Source: Actinomycetota bacterium
GTDB taxonomy: Bacteria; Actinomycetota; Acidimicrobiia; Acidimicrobiales; AC-14
Direction: 5' to 3'
Length of the DNA stretch: 64,000 nucleotides
NCBI GenBank assembly: GCA_005888325.1
Contig: VAWU01000013.1
Coordinates: 51,691 to 115,690 of the forward strand
The notes under the pieces: model-generated
The model's input: only the letters and a program-made list of their open reading frames with translations
Database searches by the model: none
What the model was told of the DNA's origin: nothing
Shown: positions 32,196-40,592 of the stretch, one piece after another
How positions within the stretch are numbered: position 1 is the stretch's first letter
Layout: each line of letters begins with the position of its first letter
Made by a program: the position numbers and the translations under genes

Positions 32196-33716
32196 GTGAA
32201 CCTGGCCACGATCATCGACCCGCACCCCGACGACGCCGTCGCCCTCTTCGACCGGAGCCACACGACCACCTACGGCGAGCTCCGCCGCCAGACGGGCGAG
32301 CTGCGGGCCGGGCTCGTCCGCCTGGGGGTGGAGCCCGACGACCGGGTGGCGCTCCTGGCCCCCAACAACTGGTTCTACGTGGTGTCGTACCTGGCGGCGC
32401 TGGGGGCGGGTGCCGCGGTCGTGCCCCTCAACCCCGCGAGCACGACGGCCGAGATCCAGCGGCAGCTCGCGGCCACGGGCGCGCGGGTCGCGGTGGTGGG
32501 GCCGAGTGGCCGCGAGGCGTTCGCCGGCGTCGACCGGGCCGCGGCCGGGCTCGAGCACGTGCTCGCGCCCGAGGGCACCCGCATCGACGGCGCCCTGACC
32601 CTGCAGGACTACTTCGACGTGCCGGGCGAAGGCGCGTCACCGGACGCCGTCGATCGCGCGCCCGACGACATCGCCGCCCTGCTCTTCACCGCGGGGACGG
32701 CCGGCACGCCCAAGGCCGCCGTCCTGACGCACGGGAACCTGCTCGCAAACCTCGACCAGGTCATGCGTCACCCCGGGCTCGCCGACCGACCCGACGACGT
32801 CGTGCTCGGCGTCCTCCCGCTGTTCCACATCTTCGGGCTCAACGTCGTGCTCGGCCTTGCGCTGCACGGCGGAGGCGCGGTCGCGCTCGTCGAGCGGTTC
32901 GATCCCCTCAGCTGCGTCGAGACCATCCGCGCCCATGGCGTCACCGTCGTCGCGGGCGCGCCTCCGATGTTCGAGGCCTGGAGCACGGCTCGGGGCATCG
33001 ATGCCGACGCGTTCCGCACCGTGCGCATGGCGGTCTCCGGGGGCGCGCCGCTGCCCGTCTCCGTCTCGGAAGCCTTCGAGGCCCGGTTCGGCATTCCGGT
33101 GTGGGAGGGCTACGGCCTCACCGAGGCAGCCCCGATCGTGACCACGTCACTCGTGGGCGGCGAGCCGCGCAAGGGCTCGATCGGCGTGCCGCTGGCCGGC
33201 GTCGAGGTCCGGCTGGTCGACTTCGAGGGCGAGGACGCGCTCGAGGGCGACTCCGGGGAGATCTGGGTGCGGGGCCCCAACGTCTTCCCCGGCTACTGGC
33301 ACGACGAAGAGGCAACTGCGGCGGCGCTCACGTCTGACGGCTGGTTGCGCACGGGCGACATCGCCGTGGTCGACGACGACGGCTACCTCTTCATCGTCGA
33401 CCGAGCCAAAGACCTCATCATCGTCTCGGGCTTCAACGTCTTCCCCACCGAGGTGGAGGAGGCGCTGCTCGAGCATCCCGGCATCGCCGCCGCGGCCGTC
33501 GTCGGCGTCGAACACCCGCACTCGGGTGAGACCGTGACCGCGTTCGTGGTCGCCGAGCCCGGCCGCCACCTCGAGGAGGACGAGGTGATCGAGTTCACGG
33601 CCGAGCGTCTGGCGCGTTACAAGTGCCCGACCAAGGTCACGTTCGTCGAGTCGCTGCCTCAGGGACTCGTCGGGAAGGTGCTGCGGCGGGCGTTGCGGAC
33701 GGGCGCACGGCAGTAG
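32196..33716 (+). CDS. Acyl-CoA synthetase (AMP-forming, long-chain-type)
   Basis: A 506-residue ANL-superfamily enzyme. The P-loop reads LLFTAGTAGTPKAAVLTH (usual S/T replaced in part by Ala), the acyl-binding stretch is VLPLFHIFGLNV, the A5 block YGLTEAAPI, A7-A8 DGWLRTGDIAVVDDDGYLFI with VDRAKDLIIVSGFNVFP, and the catalytic lysine near the end in PQGLVGKVLRRAL. It activates a fatty or aryl acid to its CoA thioester with ATP. Start GTG 32196. The 3' end overlaps the convergent membrane-protein gene by 80 nt. Confidence 0.9.
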   Translation: MNLATIIDPHPDDAVALFDRSHTTTYGELRRQTGELRAGLVRLGVEPDDRVALLAPNNWFYVVSYLAALGAGAAVVPLNPASTTAEIQRQLAATGARVAVVGPSGREAFAGVDRAAAGLEHVLAPEGTRIDGALTLQDYFDVPGEGASPDAVDRAPDDIAALLFTAGTAGTPKAAVLTHGNLLANLDQVMRHPGLADRPDDVVLGVLPLFHIFGLNVVLGLALHGGGAVALVERFDPLSCVETIRAHGVTVVAGAPPMFEAWSTARGIDADAFRTVRMAVSGGAPLPVSVSEAFEARFGIPVWEGYGLTEAAPIVTTSLVGGEPRKGSIGVPLAGVEVRLVDFEGEDALEGDSGEIWVRGPNVFPGYWHDEEATAAALTSDGWLRTGDIAVVDDDGYLFIVDRAKDLIIVSGFNVFPTEVEEALLEHPGIAAAAVVGVEHPHSGETVTAFVVAEPGRHLEEDEVIEFTAERLARYKCPTKVTFVESLPQGLVGKVLRRALRTGARQ

Positions 33717-34407
33717 CAGGTGTCGTCGGTCGGTACGGCTCGGGCGGTGGGCGCCGTCCCGTGGCGACGAGGAAGCCGAGGAAGAGGACGGTGATCCCGG
33801 CCACGAGCGTGACGGCGAAGGCCTCCATCTCATCGAGCACGGAGTTGAGTAGCCCGCCCGCGCTGAGCACGAGCGTGCCGGCCGCGATCAACAGGTTGGC
33901 GACGAGCATCGGCCCCCTCCGGAACCGCCACGCGCTCCAGGCCGCGCCGCCGATGACCACCATCGCCCCGCCCCCCGACGCGACGGCAGCGAGCACGCGT
34001 GGCAGCACGCCGAACACGTCCTGGCCCTGGGGGAGCTGGTGGACCGGCACGGGCGCGCGCAGCGGCGCCACCACCAGCACGCCGGCCGCGAACGCCCCGG
34101 CCAGGCTCACCCCGACCGCGCAGACGTCGCCCCGCCGCTGACCGCCGAGCAGGTACACCGTGCCGAGGGCGAGGAAGGGAACGTTGAGGATGGCGCCGAA
34201 GAGAAAGAACAGCCGGAACGACCACTCGTTCCAGCCGTTGGCCGCGCCCGCGAGGAGACAGCCCGCGCCGAGGCTGAACAACAGGAGCGAGACGCTCCAC
34301 GCCAGCTCGTGGCGCCTGCGCCCGGCCAGCCAGCGCTCGAACGTGGCCATGGCGAAGCCCAGGGCAACCAGAGCGGCGCCCGCCGCGAGCGCGGACTGCA
34401 TCGTCAC
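33637..34407 (-). CDS. Seven-span integral membrane protein, unknown
   Basis: A 256-residue protein with about seven hydrophobic segments, the first starting at the N-terminus (MQSALAAGAALVALGFAMAT), and a basic, Pro-rich cytosolic tail. It has no recognisable domain. The GTG start at 34407 is set by a TACGCT box 6 nt upstream. It is divergent from rex and convergent, with an 80-nt overlap, with the acyl-CoA synthetase gene, so its tail may be longer than functionally needed. Confidence 0.75.
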   Translation of the reverse strand: MTMQSALAAGAALVALGFAMATFERWLAGRRRHELAWSVSLLLFSLGAGCLLAGAANGWNEWSFRLFFLFGAILNVPFLALGTVYLLGGQRRGDVCAVGVSLAGAFAAGVLVVAPLRAPVPVHQLPQGQDVFGVLPRVLAAVASGGGAMVVIGGAAWSAWRFRRGPMLVANLLIAAGTLVLSAGGLLNSVLDEMEAFAVTLVAGITVLFLGFLVATGRRPPPEPYRPTTPATAVRPSATPAAAPSRRVPEAATRRT

Positions 34408-34413
34408 GATCGA

Positions 34414-34419
34414 AGCGTA
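34414..34419 (-). promoter_or_regulatory. -10 box, leaderless type, for membrane protein
   Basis: Minus-strand TACGCT, 6 nt before GTG 34407. Confidence 0.55.
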
Positions 34420-34496
34420 GAGGTCGGAGCCGATCTCGGGGGAGGCGGCGGGACCGGCCGGCCCCGGAGGCCACAAGCAGGACCGCGCTCGTGGCT

Positions 34497-34514
34497 TTGT
34501 GAAGCGACGCACGA
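34497..34514 (+). promoter_or_regulatory. Candidate Rex operator (autoregulatory)
   Basis: TTGTGAAGCGACGCACGA matches the Rex consensus TTGTGAANNNNTTCACAA at 11 of 14 specified bases, with a perfect left half. It ends 6 bp before the rex -10 box, so it covers the -35 region and would block rex transcription when Rex is bound (high NAD+). Confidence 0.6.
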
Positions 34515-34520
34515 GGCGCT

Positions 34521-34526
34521 TAGGAT
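34521..34526 (+). promoter_or_regulatory. -10 box, leaderless type, for rex
   Basis: TAGGAT, 7 nt before GTG 34534. Confidence 0.6.
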
Positions 34527-34533
34527 CCAACCC

Positions 34534-35283
34534 GTGCCGGACCGGCCAACGACCGAGCCGAGCGGGGCCGGAAGTGCGGTCGACGCGAGTGGCGACGGAA
34601 TCGTCTCGCGCCGCTCCCGGCGCATCCCCGAAGCGACCGTGGCCCGGCTGCCCGTCTACCTGCGCAGCCTGGTCGAGGTGGCCGAGACCAACACGGTGAC
34701 GATCTCGTCCGAGCGGCTGGCCGAGATGGCCGGCGTCAACGCGGCGAAGGTCCGCAAGGACCTCTCCTACCTCGGGTCCTACGGCACGCGTGGCGTCGGC
34801 TACGACGTGGAGTACCTGCTGTTCCAGATCAGCCGCGAGCTCGGCCTCACCCAGGACTGGCCGGTCGTGATCGTCGGCATCGGCAACCTCGGCCACGCGC
34901 TCGCCAACTACAAGGGCTTCTCCGCACGCGGCTTCCGGGTGGTCGCGCTGGTCGACGCGGACAAGGGGAAGGTGGGCGAGCAGGTGGGTGGCATCGCCGT
35001 GCGGCACCTCGACGACCTGCCCGCGATCGCGGCCGCGGAGGGAGTGGCCATCGGCATCGTGGCGACTCCTGCGAGCGCAGCGCAGGATGTCGCCGACCGC
35101 CTCGTCGCCGCCGGCGTCACGTCCATCCTCAACTTCGCCCCGTCGGTGATCTCGGTGCCGAGAGGTGTCTCGCTCCGCAAGGTCGACCTCTCGATCGAGC
35201 TGCAGATCCTCTCGTTCTACCAACAGCGCCGCGCCGGGCTGCCCACGTTGCCCGATCCTGCAGAGGCCGCGGGCGTCGTGTGA
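34534..35283 (+). CDS. rex: Redox-sensing transcriptional repressor Rex
   Basis: A 249-residue repressor. An N-terminal winged helix (RIPEATVARLPVYLRSLVEV, then SERLAEMAGVNAAKVRKDLS) includes the SYLGSYGTRGVGY stretch. The Rossmann domain VVIVGIGNLGHALANYKGF binds NADH/NAD+, and the C-terminal swap helix is IELQILSFYQQRR. Rex leaves DNA when NADH rises and controls respiratory and haem genes. About 25 extra N-terminal residues (VPDRPTTEPSGAGSAVDASG onward) follow the GTG set by the -10 box. It leads the haem operon, as in Streptomyces. Confidence 0.95.
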   Translation: MPDRPTTEPSGAGSAVDASGDGIVSRRSRRIPEATVARLPVYLRSLVEVAETNTVTISSERLAEMAGVNAAKVRKDLSYLGSYGTRGVGYDVEYLLFQISRELGLTQDWPVVIVGIGNLGHALANYKGFSARGFRVVALVDADKGKVGEQVGGIAVRHLDDLPAIAAAEGVAIGIVATPASAAQDVADRLVAAGVTSILNFAPSVISVPRGVSLRKVDLSIELQILSFYQQRRAGLPTLPDPAEAAGVV

Positions 35284-35347
35284 ACGCGCGGCGGAGCCCG
35301 GCCGCCCGGGCGTTCAGGCGTGTCGTCCGCCCGTCGATGTCCGACTC

Positions 35348-35989
35348 ATGAGTGGCATCACCCGGCCGCAGTACCCGGTGAACCTGATCGTCGAGGACCG
35401 ACCGTGCCTCGTGGTCGGCGGGGGGACGGTGGCCGCCCGCAAGGTCGAGGGCCTGCTGGCGTGCGGCGCCCGCGTGCACGTGGTCGCGCCCGGGGTCGGC
35501 GATGACGTCCGGGCCCTCGCGCCGCCCGCCTCGTTCGAGGTGCGGCCCTATCGTCGCGGCGAGGCGGGCTCGTACCGGCTCGTCATCGCCGCCACCGATT
35601 CGCCCGAGGTCAACCGGGCCGTGTTCACCGACGGCGAGCGCGCCGGCGTGTGGGTCAACGGCGCCGACGACCCCGAGAACTGCTCGTTCACGCTTCCGTC
35701 TGTCCTGCGCCGGGGCGCGTTGCTGGTCACGGTGTCGACGAGCGGGCGCAGCCCCGCGCTGTCGTCGTGGTTGCGGGCCCGCCTCGAAGCCGAGCTCGGG
35801 CCCGAGTACGAGACGCTCCTCGAGCTGCTGGCGACCGAGCGCGATGCTCTGCGAGCGGCAGGCCGGTCCCCGGCGGCGGCCGACTGGCGGAGTGCCCTCG
35901 ACTCGGGGATGCTGGACATGATCCGCGAGGGTCAGTTGGTCAAGGCAAGGGAGCGCCTGCAGGCGTGTCTGTCGTCGTCGTCGGACTGA
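35348..35989 (+). CDS. Precorrin-2 dehydrogenase/sirohydrochlorin ferrochelatase (CysG N-terminal type)
   Basis: A 213-residue protein matching the N-terminal module of siroheme synthase: PVNLIVEDRPCLVVGGGTVA (NAD site) with AARKVEGLLA, IAATDSPEVNRAV and the LPSVLRRGALLVTVSTSGRSP block. It oxidises precorrin-2 and may insert iron to make sirohaem. The matching methylase is in the cobA-hemD fusion downstream. ATG 35348; it lies 64 nt after rex and overlaps hemA by 25 nt, so it belongs to the rex-hem operon. Confidence 0.88.
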   Translation: MSGITRPQYPVNLIVEDRPCLVVGGGTVAARKVEGLLACGARVHVVAPGVGDDVRALAPPASFEVRPYRRGEAGSYRLVIAATDSPEVNRAVFTDGERAGVWVNGADDPENCSFTLPSVLRRGALLVTVSTSGRSPALSSWLRARLEAELGPEYETLLELLATERDALRAAGRSPAAADWRSALDSGMLDMIREGQLVKARERLQACLSSSSD

Positions 35990-37224
35990 ACCACCGCACC
36001 GTGTCGCTCGACCTGCTCGAGCGCATGGCTGTGCCCGAGGGACGCCTACCCAAGGCGCTCCATGATCTGCGCGGGCGCGAGCACGTCGCCGAGGTCGTCG
36101 TGCTCTCCACGTGCCATCGCACCGAGGTGTACGTGGTGGCCGAGCGCTTCCACGGCGCGGTGCAGGACATCCGCCACTTCCTCTCGGAGCTGGCGTTCGC
36201 GCCGCCCGAGGAGTTCAGCGACCGCCTCTACACGTATTTCGACGACGCGGCGGCGGCGCACCTGTTCGCGGTCGCGGCCGGCCTCGACTCGGTGGTGCTG
36301 GGTGAGAGCGAGGTGCTCGGCCAGGTGCGTGACGCGTGGGAGCAGGCGCGCGCCGAGGGCGCGACCGGCGCGCGGCTCGACGCGCTGTTCCGGCACGCGC
36401 TCGTCACCGGCAAGCGGGCCCGCTCGGAGACCGCGATCGCGCGCGGCACCACGTCGGTCGCCCAGGCCGCGGTGGCGATGGCCAATGCGCGCCTCGGTTC
36501 GCTGTCCGGGGCCCGGGTGCTCGTCCTCGGCGCCGGCGAGATGGGCGAGAGCATGGCCGTCGCCCTGTCGGGGGCGGGAGCCGCCGACGTCCTCGTGGCC
36601 AACCGCACGTGGGACAGGGCGCTCGCGTTGGCGTCGCGCGTCGGCGGGCGAGCGGTGGAGCTCGGGGGCCTGGCCGATGCCCTCCTGGAGGTCGACGTGC
36701 TGCTCACCTCGACGGGCGCGCCGGCCGTCGTCGTCGAGCAGGCCGACCTCGCTCCGGTGATGGTGGCCCGCTCGGGTCGCCCCCTGCTGATCGTCGACGT
36801 TGCGATGCCCCGCGACATCGACCCGTCGGCAGGTGAGCTGCCCGGGGTGACCCTGCTCGACCTCAACGACCTGCGCACGTTCGCGGAGGCCGGCCTCGGC
36901 GAACGTCGACGCGAGATCCCGCAGGTCCGGGCCATCGTTGCCGAGGAGGTGGCGCGCCACGCCGAGCACGTCACCGCCCGCCGCGCGGTGCCGACCGTCA
37001 TCGCGCTGCGCGAGAGGGCGGAGGCGCTGCGTCTCGCCGAGCTCGAGCACTACCGCTCGAAGCTCCACGACCTCGACCCCAGCCAGCGCGAGGCGATCGA
37101 GGCCCTCACGCGCGGCATCCTCGCCAAGCTGTTGCACGACCCGACCGTGCGACTGAAGGACGCAGCCGGCTCGGCTCGCGGCGAGCGGCTCGCGGACGCG
37201 CTGACCGAGCTGTTCGATCTCTGA
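35965..37224 (+). CDS. hemA: Glutamyl-tRNA reductase
   Basis: A 419-residue GluTR, first enzyme of the C5 haem pathway, reducing Glu-tRNA to glutamate-1-semialdehyde. The catalytic Cys is in VVLSTCHRTEVY, the DSVVLGESEVLGQVR block is diagnostic, the NADPH site is VLVLGAGEMGESMAVAL and the C-terminal dimerisation helices end the protein. GTG 35965 (VSVVVVGLNHRTVSLD) overlaps the preceding gene by 25 nt. hemC follows after 2 nt. Confidence 0.95.
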   Translation: MSVVVVGLNHRTVSLDLLERMAVPEGRLPKALHDLRGREHVAEVVVLSTCHRTEVYVVAERFHGAVQDIRHFLSELAFAPPEEFSDRLYTYFDDAAAAHLFAVAAGLDSVVLGESEVLGQVRDAWEQARAEGATGARLDALFRHALVTGKRARSETAIARGTTSVAQAAVAMANARLGSLSGARVLVLGAGEMGESMAVALSGAGAADVLVANRTWDRALALASRVGGRAVELGGLADALLEVDVLLTSTGAPAVVVEQADLAPVMVARSGRPLLIVDVAMPRDIDPSAGELPGVTLLDLNDLRTFAEAGLGERRREIPQVRAIVAEEVARHAEHVTARRAVPTVIALRERAEALRLAELEHYRSKLHDLDPSQREAIEALTRGILAKLLHDPTVRLKDAAGSARGERLADALTELFDL

Positions 37225-37226
37225 CG

Positions 37227-38126
37227 ATGCTCCGAGCCGCGACGCGCGGCAGCCCACTCGCCCGTCTCCAGACCGAGCTGGTGGCGACCGAGCTCGGCGT
37301 CGACGTCGAGGCGGTCGTCGTCGAGACCACCGGCGACCGCAATGTCGACGTCGCGATCTGGGCCATGGGTGGACAGGGCGTCTTCGTCACGGAGGTGCAG
37401 GCCGCGGTCCTCGACGGTCGGGCCGACATCGCGGTGCACTCCGCGAAGGATCTGCCGTCGTCCCCCACCGACGGGCTGGTGATCGCCGCCGTGCCCGGGC
37501 GCGGAGATCCGCGGGACGCTCTCGTGGGTGCCACGCTCGAGGGCCTGCCGGTCGGTGGACGGGTCGCCACCGGCTCGGTGCGCCGACGGGCCCAGCTCGC
37601 GCACCACCGTCCGGACCTCACGTTCGCGGGCCTGCGGGGGAACATCGAGACCCGCCTGCGCAAGGCCGCCGAGTTCGACGCCGCGGTCGTGGCTGCGGTC
37701 GCGCTCCAACGGTTGGGCCGCTCCGAGGTCATCGCCGAGCTGCTCGACCCCAGCGTGGTCGTCCCTCAGGTGGGGCAGGGCGCCCTGGCGGTGGAGTGCC
37801 GGGTCGACGACACGCGCACGCGCGAGCTGCTCGATCCGATCGAGCATCGGGCCTCGCGGGTCGCGGTCGACGCCGAGCGCGCCTGGCTGCGCGAGATCGG
37901 GAGCGGTTGCGACCTCCCCGTCGGTGCGCACGCGACCGTTGCCGACGACGGGACGATCACGTTGACCGCCATGCTCGGCACGCTCGACGGCCGGGTGCTC
38001 CTGCGTACCCGGGGCCGCGGCGACGACCCGTCCGAGCTGGGATCGCGTGTCGCGCGCGAGCTGCTCGACGGCGCGGGTGGCGCGGCTCTGTTGTCCGACC
38101 TCGCGCTCGAAGCTCCGGGCCCGTGA
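37227..38126 (+). CDS. hemC: Porphobilinogen deaminase (hydroxymethylbilane synthase)
   Basis: A 299-residue enzyme. It begins MLRAATRGSPLARLQTELVA, with IAVHSAKDLPS, GSVRRRAQL and GLRGNIETRLRKA (substrate binding), and the cofactor cysteine is in IGSGCDLPVGAHA. It polymerises four porphobilinogens to hydroxymethylbilane. Two nt after hemA; its stop overlaps the next GTG by 4 nt. Confidence 0.96.
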   Translation: MLRAATRGSPLARLQTELVATELGVDVEAVVVETTGDRNVDVAIWAMGGQGVFVTEVQAAVLDGRADIAVHSAKDLPSSPTDGLVIAAVPGRGDPRDALVGATLEGLPVGGRVATGSVRRRAQLAHHRPDLTFAGLRGNIETRLRKAAEFDAAVVAAVALQRLGRSEVIAELLDPSVVVPQVGQGALAVECRVDDTRTRELLDPIEHRASRVAVDAERAWLREIGSGCDLPVGAHATVADDGTITLTAMLGTLDGRVLLRTRGRGDDPSELGSRVARELLDGAGGAALLSDLALEAPGP

Positions 38127-39586
38127 CCGTCTACCTGGTCGGTGCGGGGCCGGGCGATCCGGGTCTGGTCACCGTGCGCGGCGCCGAGGTGCTGTCGCGC
38201 GCCGACATCGTCGTCTACGACCGGCTGTCGGTGAGCTCGTTGTTGGACCTCGCGCCCGAGAGGGCCGAGCGCATCAGCGTGGGCAAGGCGCGGGGCAAGG
38301 CGACCATGCCGCAGCACGAGATCAACGCGCTGCTCGTCGAACGCGGGCGCGCCGGCGAGGAGGTGGTGCGGCTCAAGGGCGGCGACCCGTTCGTGTTCGC
38401 GCGTGGCGGTGAAGAGGCGGCCGCGCTGCTGGCGGCCGGTGTCCCGTTCGAGGTGGTTCCGGGCATCACGTCGGCGGTCGCAGTACCGGCGTTCGCGGGC
38501 GTACCGGTGACCCACCGCGGCCTGTCCACGTCGTTCACCGTGGTCACCGGGCACGAGGACCCGTGGGCGGCCAAGGACACCGACTGGGACGCGGTCGCGC
38601 GCGTCGGCGGCACGATCGTCGTCCTCATGGGTGTGGCCACGCGCGGTGCGATCGCGGCGCGCCTGATGGAAGGCGGGCTGGCGGCGGACACTCCGGTCGC
38701 GGCCGTGCGCTGGGGGACGCGGCCCGAGCAGCGCACCGTGCGCACCACCCTGCGGGGGTTGGGTGCGGCCGCGCTCGAACCACCCTCGACCATCGTGATC
38801 GGCGCGGTGGCCGGGCTCGACCTGCGTTGGTTCGAGGCCCGCCCGCTGTTCGGCCGGCGCGTCGTCGTGACGCGCGCGCGTGACCAGGCGTCTGCGCTGA
38901 CGGCGCGCCTCCGCATGGCCGGCGCCGACACGCTCGAGCTGCCCGTGATCCGCGTCGTCGACCCGTCGGACGACGGCGCCGCCCTGCGCGCCACCGCCGC
39001 CCGGGTGCACGAGTACGACTGGGTCGTGTTCACGTCGGCGAACGGAGCCGAGCGGCTCTGTCGAGAGCTGCGGGACGCGCGGGCGTTCGGCACGGCACGG
39101 GTCGCGGCGATCGGGCCGGGCACCGACGCTGCGCTCCGGCAGTGGGGCGTCGTCGCCGACCTGTTGCCGGCGCGCTTCGTCGCCGAGTCGATGGTCGAGG
39201 CGTTTCCTCCCGGCACCGGACGCGTGCTCCTCCCGCGCGCCGCGGTCGCGCGCGACCTGCTGCCCGACGGGCTCCGGGCCAAGGGGTGGACGGTCGAGGT
39301 GGTCGAGGCCTACCGCACCGAGCGCCCTCCGGTGAGCGACGCGATGCGCGAGACGGCGCGTTCCGCCGACGTCGTCACGTTCACCTCGTCGTCGACCGTC
39401 ACCAACTACCTCGAGGCGGTGGGGTTCGACGCGGTGCCGGGCGTGGTCGCGTGCATCGGGCCGGTCACCGCCGACACTGCACGCCGCCGGGGCTTGCACG
39501 TCGACATCGAGGCGGTCGAGCACACCGTCGACGGCCTCGTCGATGCCCTCGTGGCTCACCTTGGGCAACAGCTGCCGGACCCGTAG
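38123..39586 (+). CDS. cobA-hemD: Fused uroporphyrinogen-III methyltransferase and synthase
   Basis: A 487-residue two-domain protein. Residues 1 to about 245 are a SAM-dependent CobA/CysG methylase (VYLVGAGPGDPGLVTVRGAE, VVRLKGGDPFVFARGGEE, GITSAVAVPAFAGVPVTHRG). Residues from about 250 are a HemD domain (RRVVVTRARDQASALTARL, DWVVFTSANGAERL, FTSSSTVTNYLEAVG). The fusion cyclises hydroxymethylbilane to uroporphyrinogen III and methylates part of it toward sirohaem or cobalamin. GTG 38123 overlaps the hemC stop. Confidence 0.94.
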   Translation: MTVYLVGAGPGDPGLVTVRGAEVLSRADIVVYDRLSVSSLLDLAPERAERISVGKARGKATMPQHEINALLVERGRAGEEVVRLKGGDPFVFARGGEEAAALLAAGVPFEVVPGITSAVAVPAFAGVPVTHRGLSTSFTVVTGHEDPWAAKDTDWDAVARVGGTIVVLMGVATRGAIAARLMEGGLAADTPVAAVRWGTRPEQRTVRTTLRGLGAAALEPPSTIVIGAVAGLDLRWFEARPLFGRRVVVTRARDQASALTARLRMAGADTLELPVIRVVDPSDDGAALRATAARVHEYDWVVFTSANGAERLCRELRDARAFGTARVAAIGPGTDAALRQWGVVADLLPARFVAESMVEAFPPGTGRVLLPRAAVARDLLPDGLRAKGWTVEVVEAYRTERPPVSDAMRETARSADVVTFTSSSTVTNYLEAVGFDAVPGVVACIGPVTADTARRRGLHVDIEAVEHTVDGLVDALVAHLGQQLPDP

Positions 39587-39589
39587 CAT
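39584..39589 (+). promoter_or_regulatory. -10-like box for internal hemB promoter
   Basis: TAGCAT, 7 nt before GTG 39597; it overlaps the cobA-hemD stop TAG and the alternative ATG 39588. Confidence 0.4.
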
Positions 39590-39596
39590 GAGGAGG

Positions 39597-40592
39597 GTGA
39601 GCTTCCCGGCCCGTCGTCTCCGTCGCCTCCGGCGCACGCCCGCGCTGCGGCGTCTCGTCGCGGAGGCGGCCGTCAGCGTCGACGACGTCGTCGCCCCGCT
39701 GTTCGTGCGCGAGGGCATCGACGCACCCGAGCCCATCGCGTCGATGCCGGGGGTCGTGCAGCACACGCGCGAGTCGCTGCGGAAGGAGGCGCGCGAGCTC
39801 GCCGACCTGGGGCTGCCCGCGGTGATCCTCTTCGGCATCCCGGAGCACAAGGACGCGACAGGGAGCGGGGCATACGACCCGGACGGCATCGTGCAGGTGG
39901 CGCTGCGTGACCTGCGCGACGAGGTGGGCGAGTCGCTCGTCCTCATTGCCGACCTCTGCCTCGACGAGTACACCGACCACGGGCACTGCGGGATCGTGCG
40001 CGCCGGCCCCGGGGGCGCGACGGTGGTCGACAACGACGAGACCCTCGAGCTGTATGCGCGTATCGCGCTCGCGCAGGCCGACGCAGGCGCAGACATCGTC
40101 GCCCCCAGCGGCATGATGGACGGACAGGTCGGCGCCATTCGCGACGCGCTCGACGGCACGGGTTGCGACGAGGTCGCGATCCTGGCCTACGCGGCGAAGT
40201 ACGCCTCCGCGCTCTACGGACCGTTCCGCGACGCGGTCGACGTGACGATCACGGGCGGCGGTGACCGCAAGGGCTACCAACAGGACTGGCACAACCGGCG
40301 TGAGGCGCTCGCCGAGGTCGAGCTCGACGTGGCCGAAGGCGCGGACATCGTGATGGTGAAGCCGGCTCTCGCGTACCTCGACGTCATCGCGTCGGTACGT
40401 GCGCGCTTCGATCTCCCGGTGGCGGCGTACCACGTCTCGGGCGAGTACGCGATGGTGAAGGCGGCGGCCGAGCGCGGGTGGCTCGACGGCCCCGCGGTGG
40501 CACTCGAGCACCTGACCGCGGTGAAGCGGGCCGGCGCGGACATCATCCTCACCTACTTCGCGCGCGAGCTGGCCGAGGGTGGGCTTGGGTAG
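39597..40592 (+). CDS. hemB: Porphobilinogen synthase (delta-aminolevulinate dehydratase)
   Basis: A 331-residue enzyme joining two 5-aminolevulinates. Active-site lysines are in AAKYASALYGPFRDA and VMVKPALAYLDV; PSGMMDGQVGAIR is diagnostic. The metal loop DLCLDEYTDHGHCGI has two of the three classical zinc cysteines with Asp at the middle position, a form I recall from other actinobacteria. GTG 39597 (VSFPARRLRRLRRTPALRRL) matches homologue N-termini and has TAGCAT 7 nt upstream; ATG 39588 adds three residues. Overlaps hemL by 14 nt. Confidence 0.93.
   Translation: MSFPARRLRRLRRTPALRRLVAEAAVSVDDVVAPLFVREGIDAPEPIASMPGVVQHTRESLRKEARELADLGLPAVILFGIPEHKDATGSGAYDPDGIVQVALRDLRDEVGESLVLIADLCLDEYTDHGHCGIVRAGPGGATVVDNDETLELYARIALAQADAGADIVAPSGMMDGQVGAIRDALDGTGCDEVAILAYAAKYASALYGPFRDAVDVTITGGGDRKGYQQDWHNRREALAEVELDVAEGADIVMVKPALAYLDVIASVRARFDLPVAAYHVSGEYAMVKAAAERGWLDGPAVALEHLTAVKRAGADIILTYFARELAEGGLG

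Noticed and set aside
35275-35300. Another Rex operator at the end of rex (TGTGAAC)
   Set aside because: Only one half-site is present and it includes the rex stop codon; the second half does not match.
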